From positions 12,207,135-12,271,134 of the forward strand of contig NC_030385.2 in the NCBI RefSeq assembly GCF_001625215.2: a stretch of 64,000 bases of DNA, in the 5' to 3' direction. A program made the position numbers and the translations under genes. Of the stretch, positions 44,095 through 55,488 are shown piece by piece. The DNA comes from Daucus carota subsp. sativus. Its lineage: Eukaryota; Streptophyta; Magnoliopsida; Apiales; Apiaceae. Under the pieces are notes generated by a model, which was not told the DNA's origin, made no database searches, and saw only the letters and a program-made list of their open reading frames with translations. Every line of letters begins with the position of its first letter. Position 1 is the stretch's first letter.

Positions 44095-44711
44095 AACTTC
44101 ACATGGTTCAGCCTTAGACTCATCTAAACAAACATAAAGCCAGTTCAGAGATTTATACACTTCTTTTTATACTTGCAAGATAAATTCCACGAAATCATCT
44201 TACTTGTTATTATTATCCAGTTCTTAGATCTTATCAGAAAAATTAGGAGAAAGAGATGGAACATTGCAAAACAAATATATTAAGTGAAGTATTCGACTTG
44301 TGTTATCAAAAAGTACGAGTCACTGTTGCGCATCATAAGCCAAAAAAATGAAGGGTTATATGGTGATTTCTTTACCTGCTTCACACAGACAGTTGAATTA
44401 AATCCGGACAGAAATGTTTTCCGGATGCTTTAAATTATGAATTCATTATTTCTCTCTATCATCCAGCACAAGGTTGACATTGTTAGTCACAAGCCGTGAG
44501 TACCTCAGAGTTACATTGTGAGTGTCTTTTTACAGATCATCTAATGACATTGAAATATTAAAGGTTAGAATATGCAAAATAATTACTGTGATTACACGTG
44601 ACATACATAACTTGTCAAATGCATGCTAATATGTAACTTCACTTGCAATAGTAAATTAAATTGTTCTACTGCTTAGCTAGTTGAAGATTACCAAAATCAT
44701 AAATTAGGTGC
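44095..44711. repeat. Local tandem duplication, copy 1, left part
   Basis: It matches 50114-50720 with moderate divergence (shared segments include agagatttatacacttcttt and ttgttagtcacaagcc). It continues at 49811 on the other side of the Copia insertion. Confidence 0.8.
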
Positions 44712-45027
44712 TGTTACTTTTTACAAAGCTACAGCTAAATGAAGCAAGAAGAATACAAGATATGCAGAGAAAACACTCGCAGGTTTATTTCATGAAAACG
44801 GATATAAAAGCTGAGTCATGCCTATTGTCCATACACCCTTATATCACCTCATGGATAGGACAACGGCACCAATAACAGAAAGATTCCTATGACAGTGACA
44901 TGAGTAACAACGTGGCATCACACATTAAAATGTTCACTGAAATATAACTAGAGAAAATAAACTAAACAGTAATTTATTGACCAACTGTGAATAACACAGT
45001 TGTCCGAATAATGCATCTCTCTCATTA
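44712..45027 (-). repeat. Copia LTR (3' LTR of the element)
   Basis: 316 bp, matching the other LTR with one difference. The purine tract adjoins its inner edge. Confidence 0.95.
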
Positions 45028-48000
45028 CTCCCCCTCAAGCTGGGAGGGGAGCTCCGCTGCAGCTCCGAGCTTGTTTAACAGGAAATAATGCTGCTTAGAT
45101 GAAAGAGCCTTCGTGAAGATGTCTGCCACTTGAGCGTAGGTAGGAATATGCTTGGTAACAATTGCTCCAGAGTTAACCTTGTCCCTGATGTAGTGGCAGT
45201 CGACCTCGACATGTTTTGTTCGCTCATGGAGAACAGGATTGGCAGTCATCGCCAAGGCAGCTTGATTATCACAGTGCAGCACAGTAGGAGGCAAGTTCTG
45301 AATCCCCATATCCTTATGCAGAGTAGAAAGCCATGTTATTTCACACGAAGCTACAGCCATGGAGCGATATTCTGCTTCGGCAGAGGAGCGAGCAACAACA
45401 GATTGTTTCTTGGTTTTCCAAGAAATTGGAGAGGAGCCAAGAAGAATGCAGTAGCCTGTTGTTGATCTACGAGACATGGGACATGTTGCCCAATCACTAT
45501 CACAGAAGCCACGTAGTTCAGTTGCTAAAGTTGAAGACAACAAGATGCCCTGACCTGGGTTAGAATTGATATATCGCAGAAGTTTGATTGCAGCATCCAT
45601 ATGACCTGTGGTTGGATGTTGCATAAACTGAGCTAAGATATTCACAGAGAAACAAATATCTGGACGAGTAATTGTCAGGTAGATAAGCTTGCCCAGCACA
45701 CGTTGGTAAGGATGAGGATCTTTCAGAAAATCTCCACTTTCAGCAGTGAGACGGAGATGTATGTCCATTGGAAGCTTTAATGGAGTGACAGAAGTGAGTT
45801 CAAACTCTTCAATAAGATCCACAGCATACTTCTTTTGGGAGATAAAAAATCCAGCAGATGAACGACTGATTTCCAGGCCAAGAAAATAGTGCACATCACC
45901 CAAATCTTTCATTTTAAAATGCGTAGACAACATAGATTTGAGAGTATCAATGTCGCTAAGAGCATTGCCAGCAACTAACAAGTCATCCACATAAACTAAC
46001 ACCAAAGTAATAGTAGTTGCAGTTGAACGAGTGAACAAACTGGAATCAGCAAGAGATTGAACAAACTTCATACCTTTGAGGGTTGTAGATAGTTTGTCAA
46101 ACCAGTTGCGTGGTGCTTGGCGCAGCCCGTATAAAGATTTCTTCAGACGACAGACTAAGTTTGATTTCTGTGTGAACAACTCCCCCTGGTTGACAACTAT
46201 TCTGCACCTAAGATGGCTATAGCCTTGTGGCAACTTCATGTACACAGTTTCAGATAAGTCCCCATGTAAAAACGCGTTCGTAACATCCATTTGAATGACA
46301 TGCCAGTTCTGCAGTGCTGCAACAGCTAAGAGGGCTCTAACGGTGGTCATTTTGGCCACAGGAGCAAAAGTATGCTCATAGTCAACACCATATGTTTGCT
46401 TACAACCCAGAATAACAAGCCTGGCTTTGTAACGCTCAATGGTGCCTTGAGGTGTAAACTTTGTTTTAAAAATCCATTTGCAGGCGATTGATTTTTTGCC
46501 AGGTGGGAGAGGGACAATCTCCCAAGTATCATTAGCCTCTAATGCAGTAAGTTCCAGATTTATAGCATCGACCCAGTTAGCATCAACTACAGCTTGTTTA
46601 AAGGAAGTTGGGTCTTTGTGGGTGGTGACAGAAGAGAGAAAAGTGTTAAAGGTGGAAGGAATAAACTGTGTAGTTATAGTGACTACATTGGCAGAGGGTT
46701 GAGGGAAAGGTTTGGTGACATAGGATTCCATCCAAGAAGGTGTTTTATGAGTACGAGATGAGCGTCTGGGAGGGGTGATTTGGTTACTAGGTGAGTGGTC
46801 ACTATCACTGGGTTCATGTTCTGATGGTGGCATAGATGTGGTACTGTCAGATGTAGGTTCACTGTTAATAGGTTCATTGACTTGTGGTTCCAGAACAAAG
46901 TCATCATCAATGTAATTGTTAACAAGAGGGTGGGGCATAGCTATAGGTAATGGTTTCATGTATGGATTGGATTCTGTAGTGTTTAGAGGAAAGATTGTCT
47001 CATGAAATATAACATCACGAGAGACAAATAATTGCATGGTTTGAAGATCAAGCAGGCGGAAACCTTTCTGAGTTGGGGAATAGCCAACAAAAACACAAGG
47101 TACACCTCTGGGGGCTAATTTATCAGAGGTGTGTGCTGGATTGACAGCAAGAGCAAGACACCCAAATGCACGCATTTCAGAGTAATCAACAGGCATTTCA
47201 TACAACAATTCATATGGGCATTTATTTGAAAGGACAGGAGAAGGTAACCTGTTGATTATATAAGCAGCTGTTAGGACAGCTTCACCCCAGTAAGACTGCT
47301 TCAAACCAGATTGAAATATCAGGGCTCGAGCAACTTCAAGTATATGTCTGTGCTTGCGCTCAACGCGAGCATTTTGTTGTGGCCTGTAGCTACAAGACGT
47401 CTGGTGAACAATTCCATGAGTTTGATAAAATTGTTTGCAGGACAAGTCATCAAATTCTCGAGCATTATTAGAACGCACAACTTTGAGAGAAGCATCAAAA
47501 TGCTTTTTGATGAATGCCTGAAAGATCTGGAGAGAAGTCAGAAATTCTGACTTGTGTTGTAAGAGATATATCCAAGTCATTCTCGAAAAATCATCCACCA
47601 ATGTGAGAAAATAGTTGAATTTCTGCCTTGTGCTAACGCGATAAGGCCCCCAGATATGTGTGTGAAGCATATCAAAAGCTTTTGAAGCATGTGAGGTACT
47701 AACAGGAAATGGTAACTTAGTAAACTTGGCCATAGGACATGTGAGACACACTTTGTCAGAAGCATGAATACAGTGTTTAACACACTCTATAAATTTGAGC
47801 TTAGAGGCAGGGGCATGGCCCAACCTATTATGCCATAAAGTATACTCATCAGTGGAACTAATGACTGCACAGCACAGTTGCTGAGATGATGTATTTGACA
47901 GTTGATACAAACCATTCAGAACAGATCCTTTACACTTGACAGTGTGAGTTTTAGTGTCTGCTATGGTAAACTCAGTGGGTGAAAACGTAGCATAGCAGTT

Positions 48001-48714
48001 ATTATCCTCAGACAACTTCTGAATAGACAATAAATTATGAGTAAAGGCAGGTACATACAAAACATTCAGCAGTTTGAGACCATTGACCAAGTGCACCTCA
48101 CCAACATGAGTGACTACAGCAGTAGCTCCTGTAGGAAGATTTACATGCATACTAGGAGTAAGAGGCTGGACCTGTTGTAGAATTTGGAAATCTGGTGTCA
48201 TGTGAATGGTGGCACCAGTATCCACAATCCAATGAGACCCAGAAGATTGCACAGCATTGCAAGTAATCATTCCAGAGAAAGGGATGTCATCATGAAGATC
48301 AAGAGGGCTGGATTTGGTGTGAGTAGGCATGCTTTGTAACAGCTGATGGAGTTGTTGAGGAGAAAGAACAATAGGTTGGGTGGAATCAAGTGGGTTTTGG
48401 TCAAAGGAGACGTTAGCAGCAGTTGGATTTTTATGGGTATAGTTTTGTTTCGAGGTTGGCCACTTGGCAGATGTGTTTTTAGGTGAGGCTGGAGGTTTAT
48501 ATTTGTAATGCCATTTGGGATACCCAAGCACATTCCAGCACCTGTCAGAAGGATGATTTTTGCCACCACAATGACTACAAGTGACAGGCCTAGTTTTATC
48601 AACAGTAACAGAGCTTTTGCTAAACATGGCAGACATATTAGTGTCAATAGCAAAAGTAGAGGTAAGATTGTTGGGATTCCTCCTGTTGAATGGCAGAACA
48701 AGCCATTTCAACAC
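45025..48714 (-). CDS. Copia zinc-knuckle to RNase H part
   Basis: Part of the retrotransposon fossil. Visible in order: zinc knuckle (CSHCGGKNHPSDRCW), protease (WIVDTGATIHMT), integrase (WHNRLGHAP, CLTCPMAK, then VDDFSRMTWIYLL), reverse transcriptase (WKTKKQ precedes the end of RNase H; catalytic YVDDLLVAG) and RNase H (CDSDWATCPMSRRSTTGYC). Length is normal for a Copia polyprotein. Confidence 0.93.
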   Translation of the reverse strand: MLKWLVLPFNRRNPNNLTSTFAIDTNMSAMFSKSSVTVDKTRPVTCSHCGGKNHPSDRCWNVLGYPKWHYKYKPPASPKNTSAKWPTSKQNYTHKNPTAANVSFDQNPLDSTQPIVLSPQQLHQLLQSMPTHTKSSPLDLHDDIPFSGMITCNAVQSSGSHWIVDTGATIHMTPDFQILQQVQPLTPSMHVNLPTGATAVVTHVGEVHLVNGLKLLNVLYVPAFTHNLLSIQKLSEDNNCYATFSPTEFTIADTKTHTVKCKGSVLNGLYQLSNTSSQQLCCAVISSTDEYTLWHNRLGHAPASKLKFIECVKHCIHASDKVCLTCPMAKFTKLPFPVSTSHASKAFDMLHTHIWGPYRVSTRQKFNYFLTLVDDFSRMTWIYLLQHKSEFLTSLQIFQAFIKKHFDASLKVVRSNNAREFDDLSCKQFYQTHGIVHQTSCSYRPQQNARVERKHRHILEVARALIFQSGLKQSYWGEAVLTAAYIINRLPSPVLSNKCPYELLYEMPVDYSEMRAFGCLALAVNPAHTSDKLAPRGVPCVFVGYSPTQKGFRLLDLQTMQLFVSRDVIFHETIFPLNTTESNPYMKPLPIAMPHPLVNNYIDDDFVLEPQVNEPINSEPTSDSTTSMPPSEHEPSDSDHSPSNQITPPRRSSRTHKTPSWMESYVTKPFPQPSANVVTITTQFIPSTFNTFLSSVTTHKDPTSFKQAVVDANWVDAINLELTALEANDTWEIVPLPPGKKSIACKWIFKTKFTPQGTIERYKARLVILGCKQTYGVDYEHTFAPVAKMTTVRALLAVAALQNWHVIQMDVTNAFLHGDLSETVYMKLPQGYSHLRCRIVVNQGELFTQKSNLVCRLKKSLYGLRQAPRNWFDKLSTTLKGMKFVQSLADSSLFTRSTATTITLVLVYVDDLLVAGNALSDIDTLKSMLSTHFKMKDLGDVHYFLGLEISRSSAGFFISQKKYAVDLIEEFELTSVTPLKLPMDIHLRLTAESGDFLKDPHPYQRVLGKLIYLTITRPDICFSVNILAQFMQHPTTGHMDAAIKLLRYINSNPGQGILLSSTLATELRGFCDSDWATCPMSRRSTTGYCILLGSSPISWKTKKQSVVARSSAEAEYRSMAVASCEITWLSTLHKDMGIQNLPPTVLHCDNQAALAMTANPVLHERTKHVEVDCHYIRDKVNSGAIVTKHIPTYAQVADIFTKALSSKQHYFLLNKLGAAAELPSQLEGE

Positions 48715-49450
48715 TAGGAAGAGGGGTCAGCATCAATAATTGATTGCGTTGAGGGCTATATATATCATCTAACCCATTAAGAAACTGAAATAGCTTGGCC
48801 TCTTCTTTTTGAGAGTTAATAGCTTTTAACAGTTTTGAGACATCATCACTAACAGTGGACACAGCAGGTAAAAGATTCATAGAGTCAAGCTCCTCCCATA
48901 AACTACTCAAAGTTGTGAAATAATCAGCAAGAGTAGCACCATTTTGCTTCATACCATAAACATCTTTACTCAGTTTATATTTTCTGGAACCATGAGTGAG
49001 TTGAAAGCGTTTTTCTAATTGTTTCCAAACTTCAGATGCAGAGGTAATAAACAAGACAGACTTCTTAATAGAGTCAGAGATATTATTGTGAATCCAGGAA
49101 GTTACCATGCTATTACAGGTGTCCCACTGCAGAGCTTCGGTTGGATCTGTGGTGCTTTTGATTTCGGTGCCATCAACAAACCCGAGTTTACGTTTGGAAG
49201 AGAGCTGGATCTCCATGGAACAGCGCCAAGATCGATAGTCAGTCGTACCCTGGAGCTTAGTGACACTGATAGAGAGAGGATTGTCGGATGGATGTAAAAA
49301 CAAGGGGTTTTGCATATCGGAAAACGAGAATTTACTACCACTGGCCATTGAAGAGTAACTAAAGCACAGCTTTCTCTTCAAGAAATGACAACAATGGAAA
49401 AAAGAGCTTTTTGTGAAAAAACTGAAAAAAGACCTGACAAACTCTAGCAC
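48644..49450 (-). CDS. Copia gag part
   Basis: Part of the same element. It carries the Copia gag region (GTTDYRSWRCSMEIQLSSKR, WKQLEKRF, LWEELDSM). It lies between the primer-binding site and the zinc-knuckle region. Confidence 0.88.
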   Translation of the reverse strand: MLEFVRSFFSFFTKSSFFHCCHFLKRKLCFSYSSMASGSKFSFSDMQNPLFLHPSDNPLSISVTKLQGTTDYRSWRCSMEIQLSSKRKLGFVDGTEIKSTTDPTEALQWDTCNSMVTSWIHNNISDSIKKSVLFITSASEVWKQLEKRFQLTHGSRKYKLSKDVYGMKQNGATLADYFTTLSSLWEELDSMNLLPAVSTVSDDVSKLLKAINSQKEEAKLFQFLNGLDDIYSPQRNQLLMLTPLPSVEMACSAIQQEESQQSYLYFCY

Positions 49451-49494
49451 ATCATTCTCCTAAAAACAAAACTTCATTAGCAGCTCTGATACCA

Positions 49495-49810
49495 TGTTAC
49501 TTTTTACAAAGCTACAGCTAAATGAAGCAAGAAGAATACAAGATATGCAGAGAAAACACTCGCAGGTTTATTTCATGAAAACGGATATAAAAGCTGAGTC
49601 ATGCCTATTGTCCATACACCCTTATATCACCTCATGGATAGGACAACGGCACCAATAACAGAAAGATTCCTATGACAGTGACATGAGTAACAACGTGGCA
49701 TCACACATTAAAATGTTCACTGAAATATAACTAGAGAAAATAAACTAAACAGTAATTTATTGACCAACTGTGAATAACACAGTTGTCCGAATAATGCATA
49801 TCTCTCATTA
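49495..49810 (-). repeat. Copia LTR (5' LTR of the element)
   Basis: 316 bp, differing from the other LTR at one site near its outer end. The tRNA-Met primer-binding site adjoins its inner edge. Confidence 0.95.
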
Positions 49811-50110
49811 GGTGCTGAAGCCAAAAACATTTAAACATTTAATTGAAAACTATCAAATCATTTATATATTTTTATCTTAGATCAATGCTAATACAAGTGT
49901 AAAAATGTTGTATACAAATATGATAATTAAAATTTTGCAAATATATAAAATGTCAAATTCTGCAAATAATTTTCTGTTAGTAACGGAATATTATTGACCT
50001 GCTGCAAATAAATGCAGTTCAGAATTTGACAAATAAACCCTGATGAAATATAAAGGCAGGACCAAATTGGCAGCTTTAATAATATTAAGACGTCGACAAT
50101 CTCAGTTGCT
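49811..50110. repeat. Local tandem duplication, copy 1, right part
   Basis: It matches 50716-51055 (shared: ttttatcttagatcaatgct, gttgtataca, aagtcgacaatct). Together with 44095-44711 it makes the first copy of a roughly 0.9-kb duplication. Confidence 0.8.
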
Positions 50111-50113
50111 TAT

Positions 50114-51055
50114 ATGAGCTTCACATGGTTCAGCATTAGACATATGTCACATATCAAAACAAACATAAAGCCAATTCAGAGATTTATACACTTCTTTTTA
50201 TACTTGCAAGAAAAATCCAACAATATCTTCTTACTTTCTTGTTATTATCCTGTTGCTCAGATCTTATCAGTAAAATTAGGAGAAATAGATGGGTCATTGC
50301 AAAACAAAAGTATTACGTGAAGTATTCGACTTGTATCATCAAAAAAGAACAAGTCCCTGTTACACATCATAAGCCAAAAAAATGAAAATGGTGGTTTCTT
50401 TACCTGCTTCACACAGAAAGTTGAATTAAATCCCTGGACAGAATTTTTTTCGGATGCTTTGGAGTATGTATTCGTTATTTCTCTCTATGGTCCAGAATAA
50501 GGCTGACATTGTTAGTCACAAGCCTTAAGTACCTCGGAGTTACAATGTGAGTAGCTGACATTGAAATATTGAATGTTAGAATATGCAAAATCATTACTGT
50601 GATTGACATGACGTGCGTAACTTTTCAAAAGCATGCTAATATGTAATTTAACTTGTAACGGTAAATCAATAGTTTTAGCAGTCAGCAACTTGAAAACTAC
50701 CAAAATCATAAATTAGGTGTTGAAGCCAAAAACACTTGAACATTTAATTTCAAACCAACAAATTAAAAGCAAGAAATTGGCAACCTCGGTTATATAGTTT
50801 TATCTTAGATCAATGCTAATACAAATGCAAATATGTTGTATACAAGAATGATGTTTAAAATTTTGCAAATATATAAGATGTCAAATTCTGAAATAATATC
50901 CTGGCAATTATAGAACCTTGTTGACTGCTGCAAGTAAATGCAGTGAGGATTTTAAGAAATATACAATCCTGATCAAATAAAAAGTCAGAACCAAGCGGTT
51001 TTAACAATAGTAAGAAGTCGACAATCTAAGTTACTTATATAATTCATATGCATAA
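50114..51055. repeat. Local tandem duplication, copy 2
   Basis: The uninterrupted second copy. It preserves the empty target sequence of the Copia insertion (aaattaggtgttgaagcc near 50711). No gene is recognised in it. Confidence 0.8.
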
Positions 51056-51109
51056 TTAAGTTATGTATCACAAGAAAAAGAATGTCATTAAAAAAGAAAG
51101 AACAAAAAA

Positions 51110-51375
51110 GGCTCCAGTTTCCACCACATTGTCCGCAGAATGGAGCCAGTGTTTGTTTAGAACCCCAGGGAGTTGGTCACACTTCCAGCTGGGTCTGGTA
51201 ACGCAGGCCTGTAACCTGAGTGGGAGCTATAAGATGGTTGGAGGTTGGATTGGGCCAGAAGGTTGGGCTAGCATGGGGTTATACACTGGCCTGCCCATTC
51301 CAAGTAGGGAGCAGGGTCATGGGCTTTGGGCGAAAGCCAGGAGTTCATTTCCCCTAAAGAGGAGGGCATTGCGCT
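51110..51375 (+). pseudogene. 7SL (SRP) RNA-like sequence
   Basis: The GC-rich block contains tggtaacgcaggcctgtaac followed by ctgagtgggagc and a diverged ttaaggtggt. This resembles the 5' (Alu) domain of plant 7SL RNA, which I recall as GTAGCGC..CCTGTAACCCAAGTGGGGGC. A gggagcagggtcatgg near 51307 resembles the SRP54-binding helix. Upstream, ccaccacattg (51121-51131) is a damaged USE and a TATA-like tttag lies about 25 nt later, which would fit a decayed polymerase III promoter. The 3' part is cut by the minisatellite. I judge it a 7SL pseudogene or diverged copy. Confidence 0.45.
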
Positions 51376-51404
51376 AGGCTGGCTTCACAGAGCAGCGAAC
51401 ACTT

Positions 51405-51985
51405 CCCTCTCCTGTCGGTGGAAGGATAACAAGTCGGTTCCTCAATAGTCCACCAAAAACCGGATGGGTCATTCAACCATACAACCATTTTTGTTTTATC
51501 TAGTTTAATTAGCCAAATCCGAACTTTTTTCTCATTCACACACCCACCAAACACCCGACTCTTGTCGGTGGAAGGATAACAAGTCGGTTCCTCACTAGTC
51601 CATCAAACACCGGATGGGTCATTCAACCATACAACCATTTTTTTAAATCGGATTTAAATAGCCAAATCTGAAGTTTTTCTCATTCACACACCCACCAAAC
51701 ACATAACAAGTCGGTTCCTTAATAGTCCACCAAAAAACCGGATGGGTCATTCAACCATACAACCATTTTTGTTATCTAGTTTAAATAGCCAAATCCGAAG
51801 TTTTTTCTCATTCACACACCCACCAAACACCCCACTCCTGTCGGTGGAAGGATAACAAAGTCGGTTCCTCACTAGTCCATCAAACACCGGATGGGTCATT
51901 CAACCATACAACCATTTTTTTAAATCGGGTTTAAATAGCCGAATCCGAAGTTTTTCTCGTTCACACACCCACCAAACACCTAATA
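51405..51985. repeat. Minisatellite, about four copies of 135-150 bp
   Basis: The copies share gataacaagtcggttcctc, ccggatgggtcattcaacca, tacaaccattttt and ctcattcacacacccaccaa. They start near 51411, 51561, 51703 (shortened) and 51838. Confidence 0.9.
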
Positions 51986-52290
51986 AGTCATTCGACCATA
52001 CAACCATCTTTCAAGAGCCTTTCTTATTTAAGCATCTCCCACTTATGACTACGGGACATAATGATTTTTCTCATTCACGCATCCATCAAAAATCTAATGA
52101 GTCATTTGACCATGCGACCATCTTTCAAGACCCTTTTCTGATATACACATTTCTCACTTTCGACTACGGGACACAATGCTTGGGTCATTCAACCATACAA
52201 CCATCTTTCTGATGGATCATTCAACCATACAACCCTCTTTCTGATGAATCATTCAAACCATCTTGCCATTTTTGTCTACGGGGCATAATG
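51986..52290. repeat. Degenerate minisatellite tail
   Basis: Scattered shorter copies of tcattcaaccatacaaccatc and catctttcaag, with ctacgggacataatg occurring three times. It is an older part of the same repeat. Confidence 0.65.
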
Positions 52291-53030
52291 CTTAATAAAA
52301 ACTAAGCAAAACTCTGCAAAGTTACTGTGGACAATGTTTAGATTCAGAATTTTATATGTGCGCAAGGGGCCGTGCTCCAAACAAGTTACAATCCGTGCTA
52401 ATAACAAACGGTTCTACCAAGTTCACCAATTTAAAACAAGAGGCATGCAAGTAAAAAAGAATAGGGACATACAAGAAAAAAGTTAAGCATGTAGGACCAT
52501 TTCAAGCAAAATGCACACACTATAAAATTAATAGCCCAAAGCTCATCTTGCACAATCAAATCTACTTTTTAATACTTTAATTAGGCCACATAGATCTCGT
52601 GAATATTCTAATGGTGTTAATAGAAGGAATTAGGCCGCAAGATACAAGTGGCAAAGTGATTAATTCTATGTATGTCAAACTCTATGCTATCACAAACTCA
52701 GAACATACATATCCAGTTATCCACATCCACTCACTCTCTCTCTCTCTCTCCCCTCTCTCAATATATTAATAAACACGGACAAAAGAATAAACAGAAGAAA
52801 ACAAGTCCTTACTAACCATAGATGACAAAAGTTTCAAGATCTCCATACGATTGACGAAAACATGCGGATCCATTTTTTCAGTCTCCTAGGAACCCTTCTG
52901 TCAAAAAAAAAAAAAAAAAAGTCTCCTGGGAACCCGTGTTCTGGTAGGAAACACTCTGTCTGTTCTAGACTAAACAGGAACAGTAGCAAACTTTTATTTT
53001 ATTTTATTGTTTTTAAAAAGGGTTTGTCTA
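52291..53030. other. Intergenic DNA with simple repeats
   Basis: It contains a CT microsatellite (about 52733-52758) and an A-run of about 19 bp (52903-52921) flanked by two similar copies of gtctcctaggaaccc. No gene is recognised. Confidence 0.6.
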
Positions 53031-53201
53031 GTGTGTGCCCAAGGGCACATGCTAAGCACTAACATTTATAAAATTGAAGGGATTTGATTGGTGTGGTTGT
53101 TGTAAATGCAAGGGGGATCATCATTATTAAAGAGTGTAAGCCAATCAAAATCTCCCAAATTTATAAGTTTTAGTGCTTAGTGTGTGCCCTTGGGCACACC
53201 A
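53031..53201. mobile_element. MITE with TA target duplication
   Basis: A 171-bp element whose ends form a roughly 55-bp imperfect inverted repeat (left gtgtgcccaagggcacat...ctaagcacta, right tagtgcttag...cccttgggcacacc). TA flanks it on both sides (53029-53030 and 53202-53203), as in Tc1/mariner-type (Stowaway-like) MITEs. Each end is itself a small palindrome (gtgcccaagggcac). Confidence 0.85.
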
Positions 53202-54725
53202 TAGAAAAACCGTTTTAAAAATTTCAAACCAACCCGTGACTCGCAAACCAACTAACCCGGATCGCGGTGGGGTTTTTGATTGTTCGATTAACGAGTTGAT
53301 TGGTTTATGACTAAGGTTTATAAGATTCATGAATGATACTAGAAAATAAAGTATTATCAATTTGTCTCCATTAAGTGCACAATTTCACATAATTAAATTA
53401 AAATACAAAATTTAGTCTAAAAATTGCATAAACTTAAATCAATTGAAGAGCAGTGTCAAAATTTAATTGTAAACTGCTTCAACAATAGTTCAAAATGAAT
53501 CAAAATAATAAAAATGCAGCTGTCTGATAAATCAAAAGAGTAAATGTTCTAAACAACATAACAGCAACCCAACACGTATAAATTAAAAAAGTAATATATT
53601 TATCATATATAATATTTTGTACATATACATAATATTAAATATTTATGTGTATATAATTATCAAAAAAAATATTTATGTGTATATATGTATATATGCGGTT
53701 CGGTTTTATAACGAGTTGGTTTAATATTAAACCGAAACCAACCCACAAATCATGGTTTTTTTAATTAGTCAAACAAAATCGTAAACCTCATTTCAGTTTC
53801 GATCTGGATCGAATTAATGTCAAATTGATTTATGCGGATTTTGCGATTTAAACCGGACTGTGATCCTAATTCACAGTTCACACAACTTGCGAGACTCTGC
53901 AGTCTTTTACTCCCTCTGTTGAGATGGTCGGTATATCGGAGAGGTATACGAAATCTCCAAAAATGAACAGCCTCGTCAAAATTGTTATTGAATAAACACT
54001 AGAAAAAAAAACTGATAAGTTTATATGATGTCGATCTATTATATTATTAAAATTCAAATATGAATATTTTATAAATATTAACTATCAACCCTAATATTTG
54101 GTAGAAAAATGGAAATATAATATCATTAATTCATTATCATCATAAAAGTGAATTATAACACAATTCATAATTCAACATAATTATGAGACTCTTGCGTATT
54201 TTTTTTATATGTACTCACTTAGTCTTGCATTTATGACTAATGAAATATCTCAATACAATATTATCATCCTAACTAATAATAATATAGAGTATATCTTTTG
54301 GTTAAAACTAAAACTCTTATAAGATTCACAAAAATGCTTAAGTTTTATATACTTATATTCACCCAATAGGACCAAAATTAATGTCCCTAACTGAATAAAA
54401 AAATTTAAAAATTTACAAAAGTAAAATCATCTAATTTACTTTCTTATCTTATGCTTAAGAATAATGCAACATGCCCATCAAGTGCCGAAAGTAGAGGGAT
54501 GACAAATAAAAATAAGTGAACTTTAATATAAAAAATTTCATCATAATAATCTTTAAAAAAATCTTTTTCCGGTATTTAGGAAAAGTTGAATCAATTATTT
54601 TTATAACCATGTTTTCAAGTTAAATTTAGCAATAAGGAGAAGAGGACATGTCATAAATATCAATTGTCGATAGCAGTAACCTATCTTTCCACTTAAATAC
54701 GCATATGACATATGTGTATATAATT
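53202..54725. other. AT-rich intergenic DNA
   Basis: It contains degenerate aaccaacccg/cgagttgattgg motifs near 53220-53320 and 53700-53880 that may be remains of an old inverted-repeat element. No gene is supported. Confidence 0.5.
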
Positions 54726-54726
54726 T

Positions 54727-54805
54727 TTTTTAGAGAATTGATAAATAAGCTTAAACTTTTACTATTTAAACTCCAAATCTTACTTTGAGATACTAAATAC
54801 TGTAA
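54727..54805. repeat. Left terminal inverted repeat of an older DNA element
   Basis: About 78 bp (agagaattgataaataagc, then acttttactatttaaactcc) repeated in inverted orientation at 63131-63212. The LINE lies between them, so the TIR element was there first. Confidence 0.75.
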
Positions 54806-55488
54806 CTATCCTTAACCTTTAATATGTATTTTGTTTTGGACTTAGATTGTGATTAAATGCTCTCTGCAGAATTTGTTTTTGTTAAGAAGTTTTACATTAC
54901 TGGATGCTATTGCATAAGAACAGGATTTGGTTTGTGACATTAATCTTATGATTTTTTAAACTTTTTAATTTATGTTTGTCAATTTATAATAGAATAATTC
55001 TGCTCTCGGCTTGGAAATAATTGTGCACAAGCCTCTCATACATCCTCCAGATGGAGTTGTTATATGTGGTCTGCTCCATTTTGATGTTTCTCGCAAGTAT
55101 ATCACAAGCCACGGTGGTGGTGTGTATTGTATTTGACCACGACATAGCTTGTGGTTTGTAAATGTAACCTCCTTCTTAAGGCTGCAGAAATAACTGGAAT
55201 AGAATTCTCTAACCCAGACTAATATGATGTTTAAGTGTTAACCAGGCCTGGATAAACTCTTTAGACAAAAGTCATAAGATGCAATCGACTGGTTTAAGGC
55301 AATGAAATGTAGTATTAAGTTGCTGGTAAACAAGATGCTTGAAAATACTTTAGAATACTATCTCATGTCTTCTCATGCATATAAAATTTGAAGATCTTTT
55401 TTGGTCATGTCATGTTCACGTTCTTGCCCCATTTAATGATTATATACTTGTATACTGCTATATATGGTTGCTGTTTGTAGATAAAAAA
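54806..55488. other. Interior of the TIR element, left of the LINE
   Basis: AT-rich sequence without a recognisable gene. With 63129-63212 it would make an element of about 0.85 kb before the LINE inserted. Confidence 0.5.

Larger units (their letters stand above)
44712..49810 (-). mobile_element. Ty1/Copia LTR retrotransposon, very young
   Basis: The element has two 316-bp LTRs and a 5-bp target duplication GGTGC (44707-44711 and 49811-49815); the LTR ends could be read 3 nt differently. On the minus strand the order is LTR, a primer-binding site for initiator tRNA-Met (TGGTATCAGAGC), gag, protease, integrase, reverse transcriptase, RNase H (the Copia order), a purine tract (cttgagggggag), LTR. 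The two LTRs differ at a single site by eye, so insertion is very recent, likely within a few hundred thousand years. The coding block looks whole or has about one break. Confidence 0.95.

Noticed and set aside
43591-44160. 75- and 74-codon frames in the intergenic region
   Set aside because: Short, without recognisable domains; consistent with chance frames.
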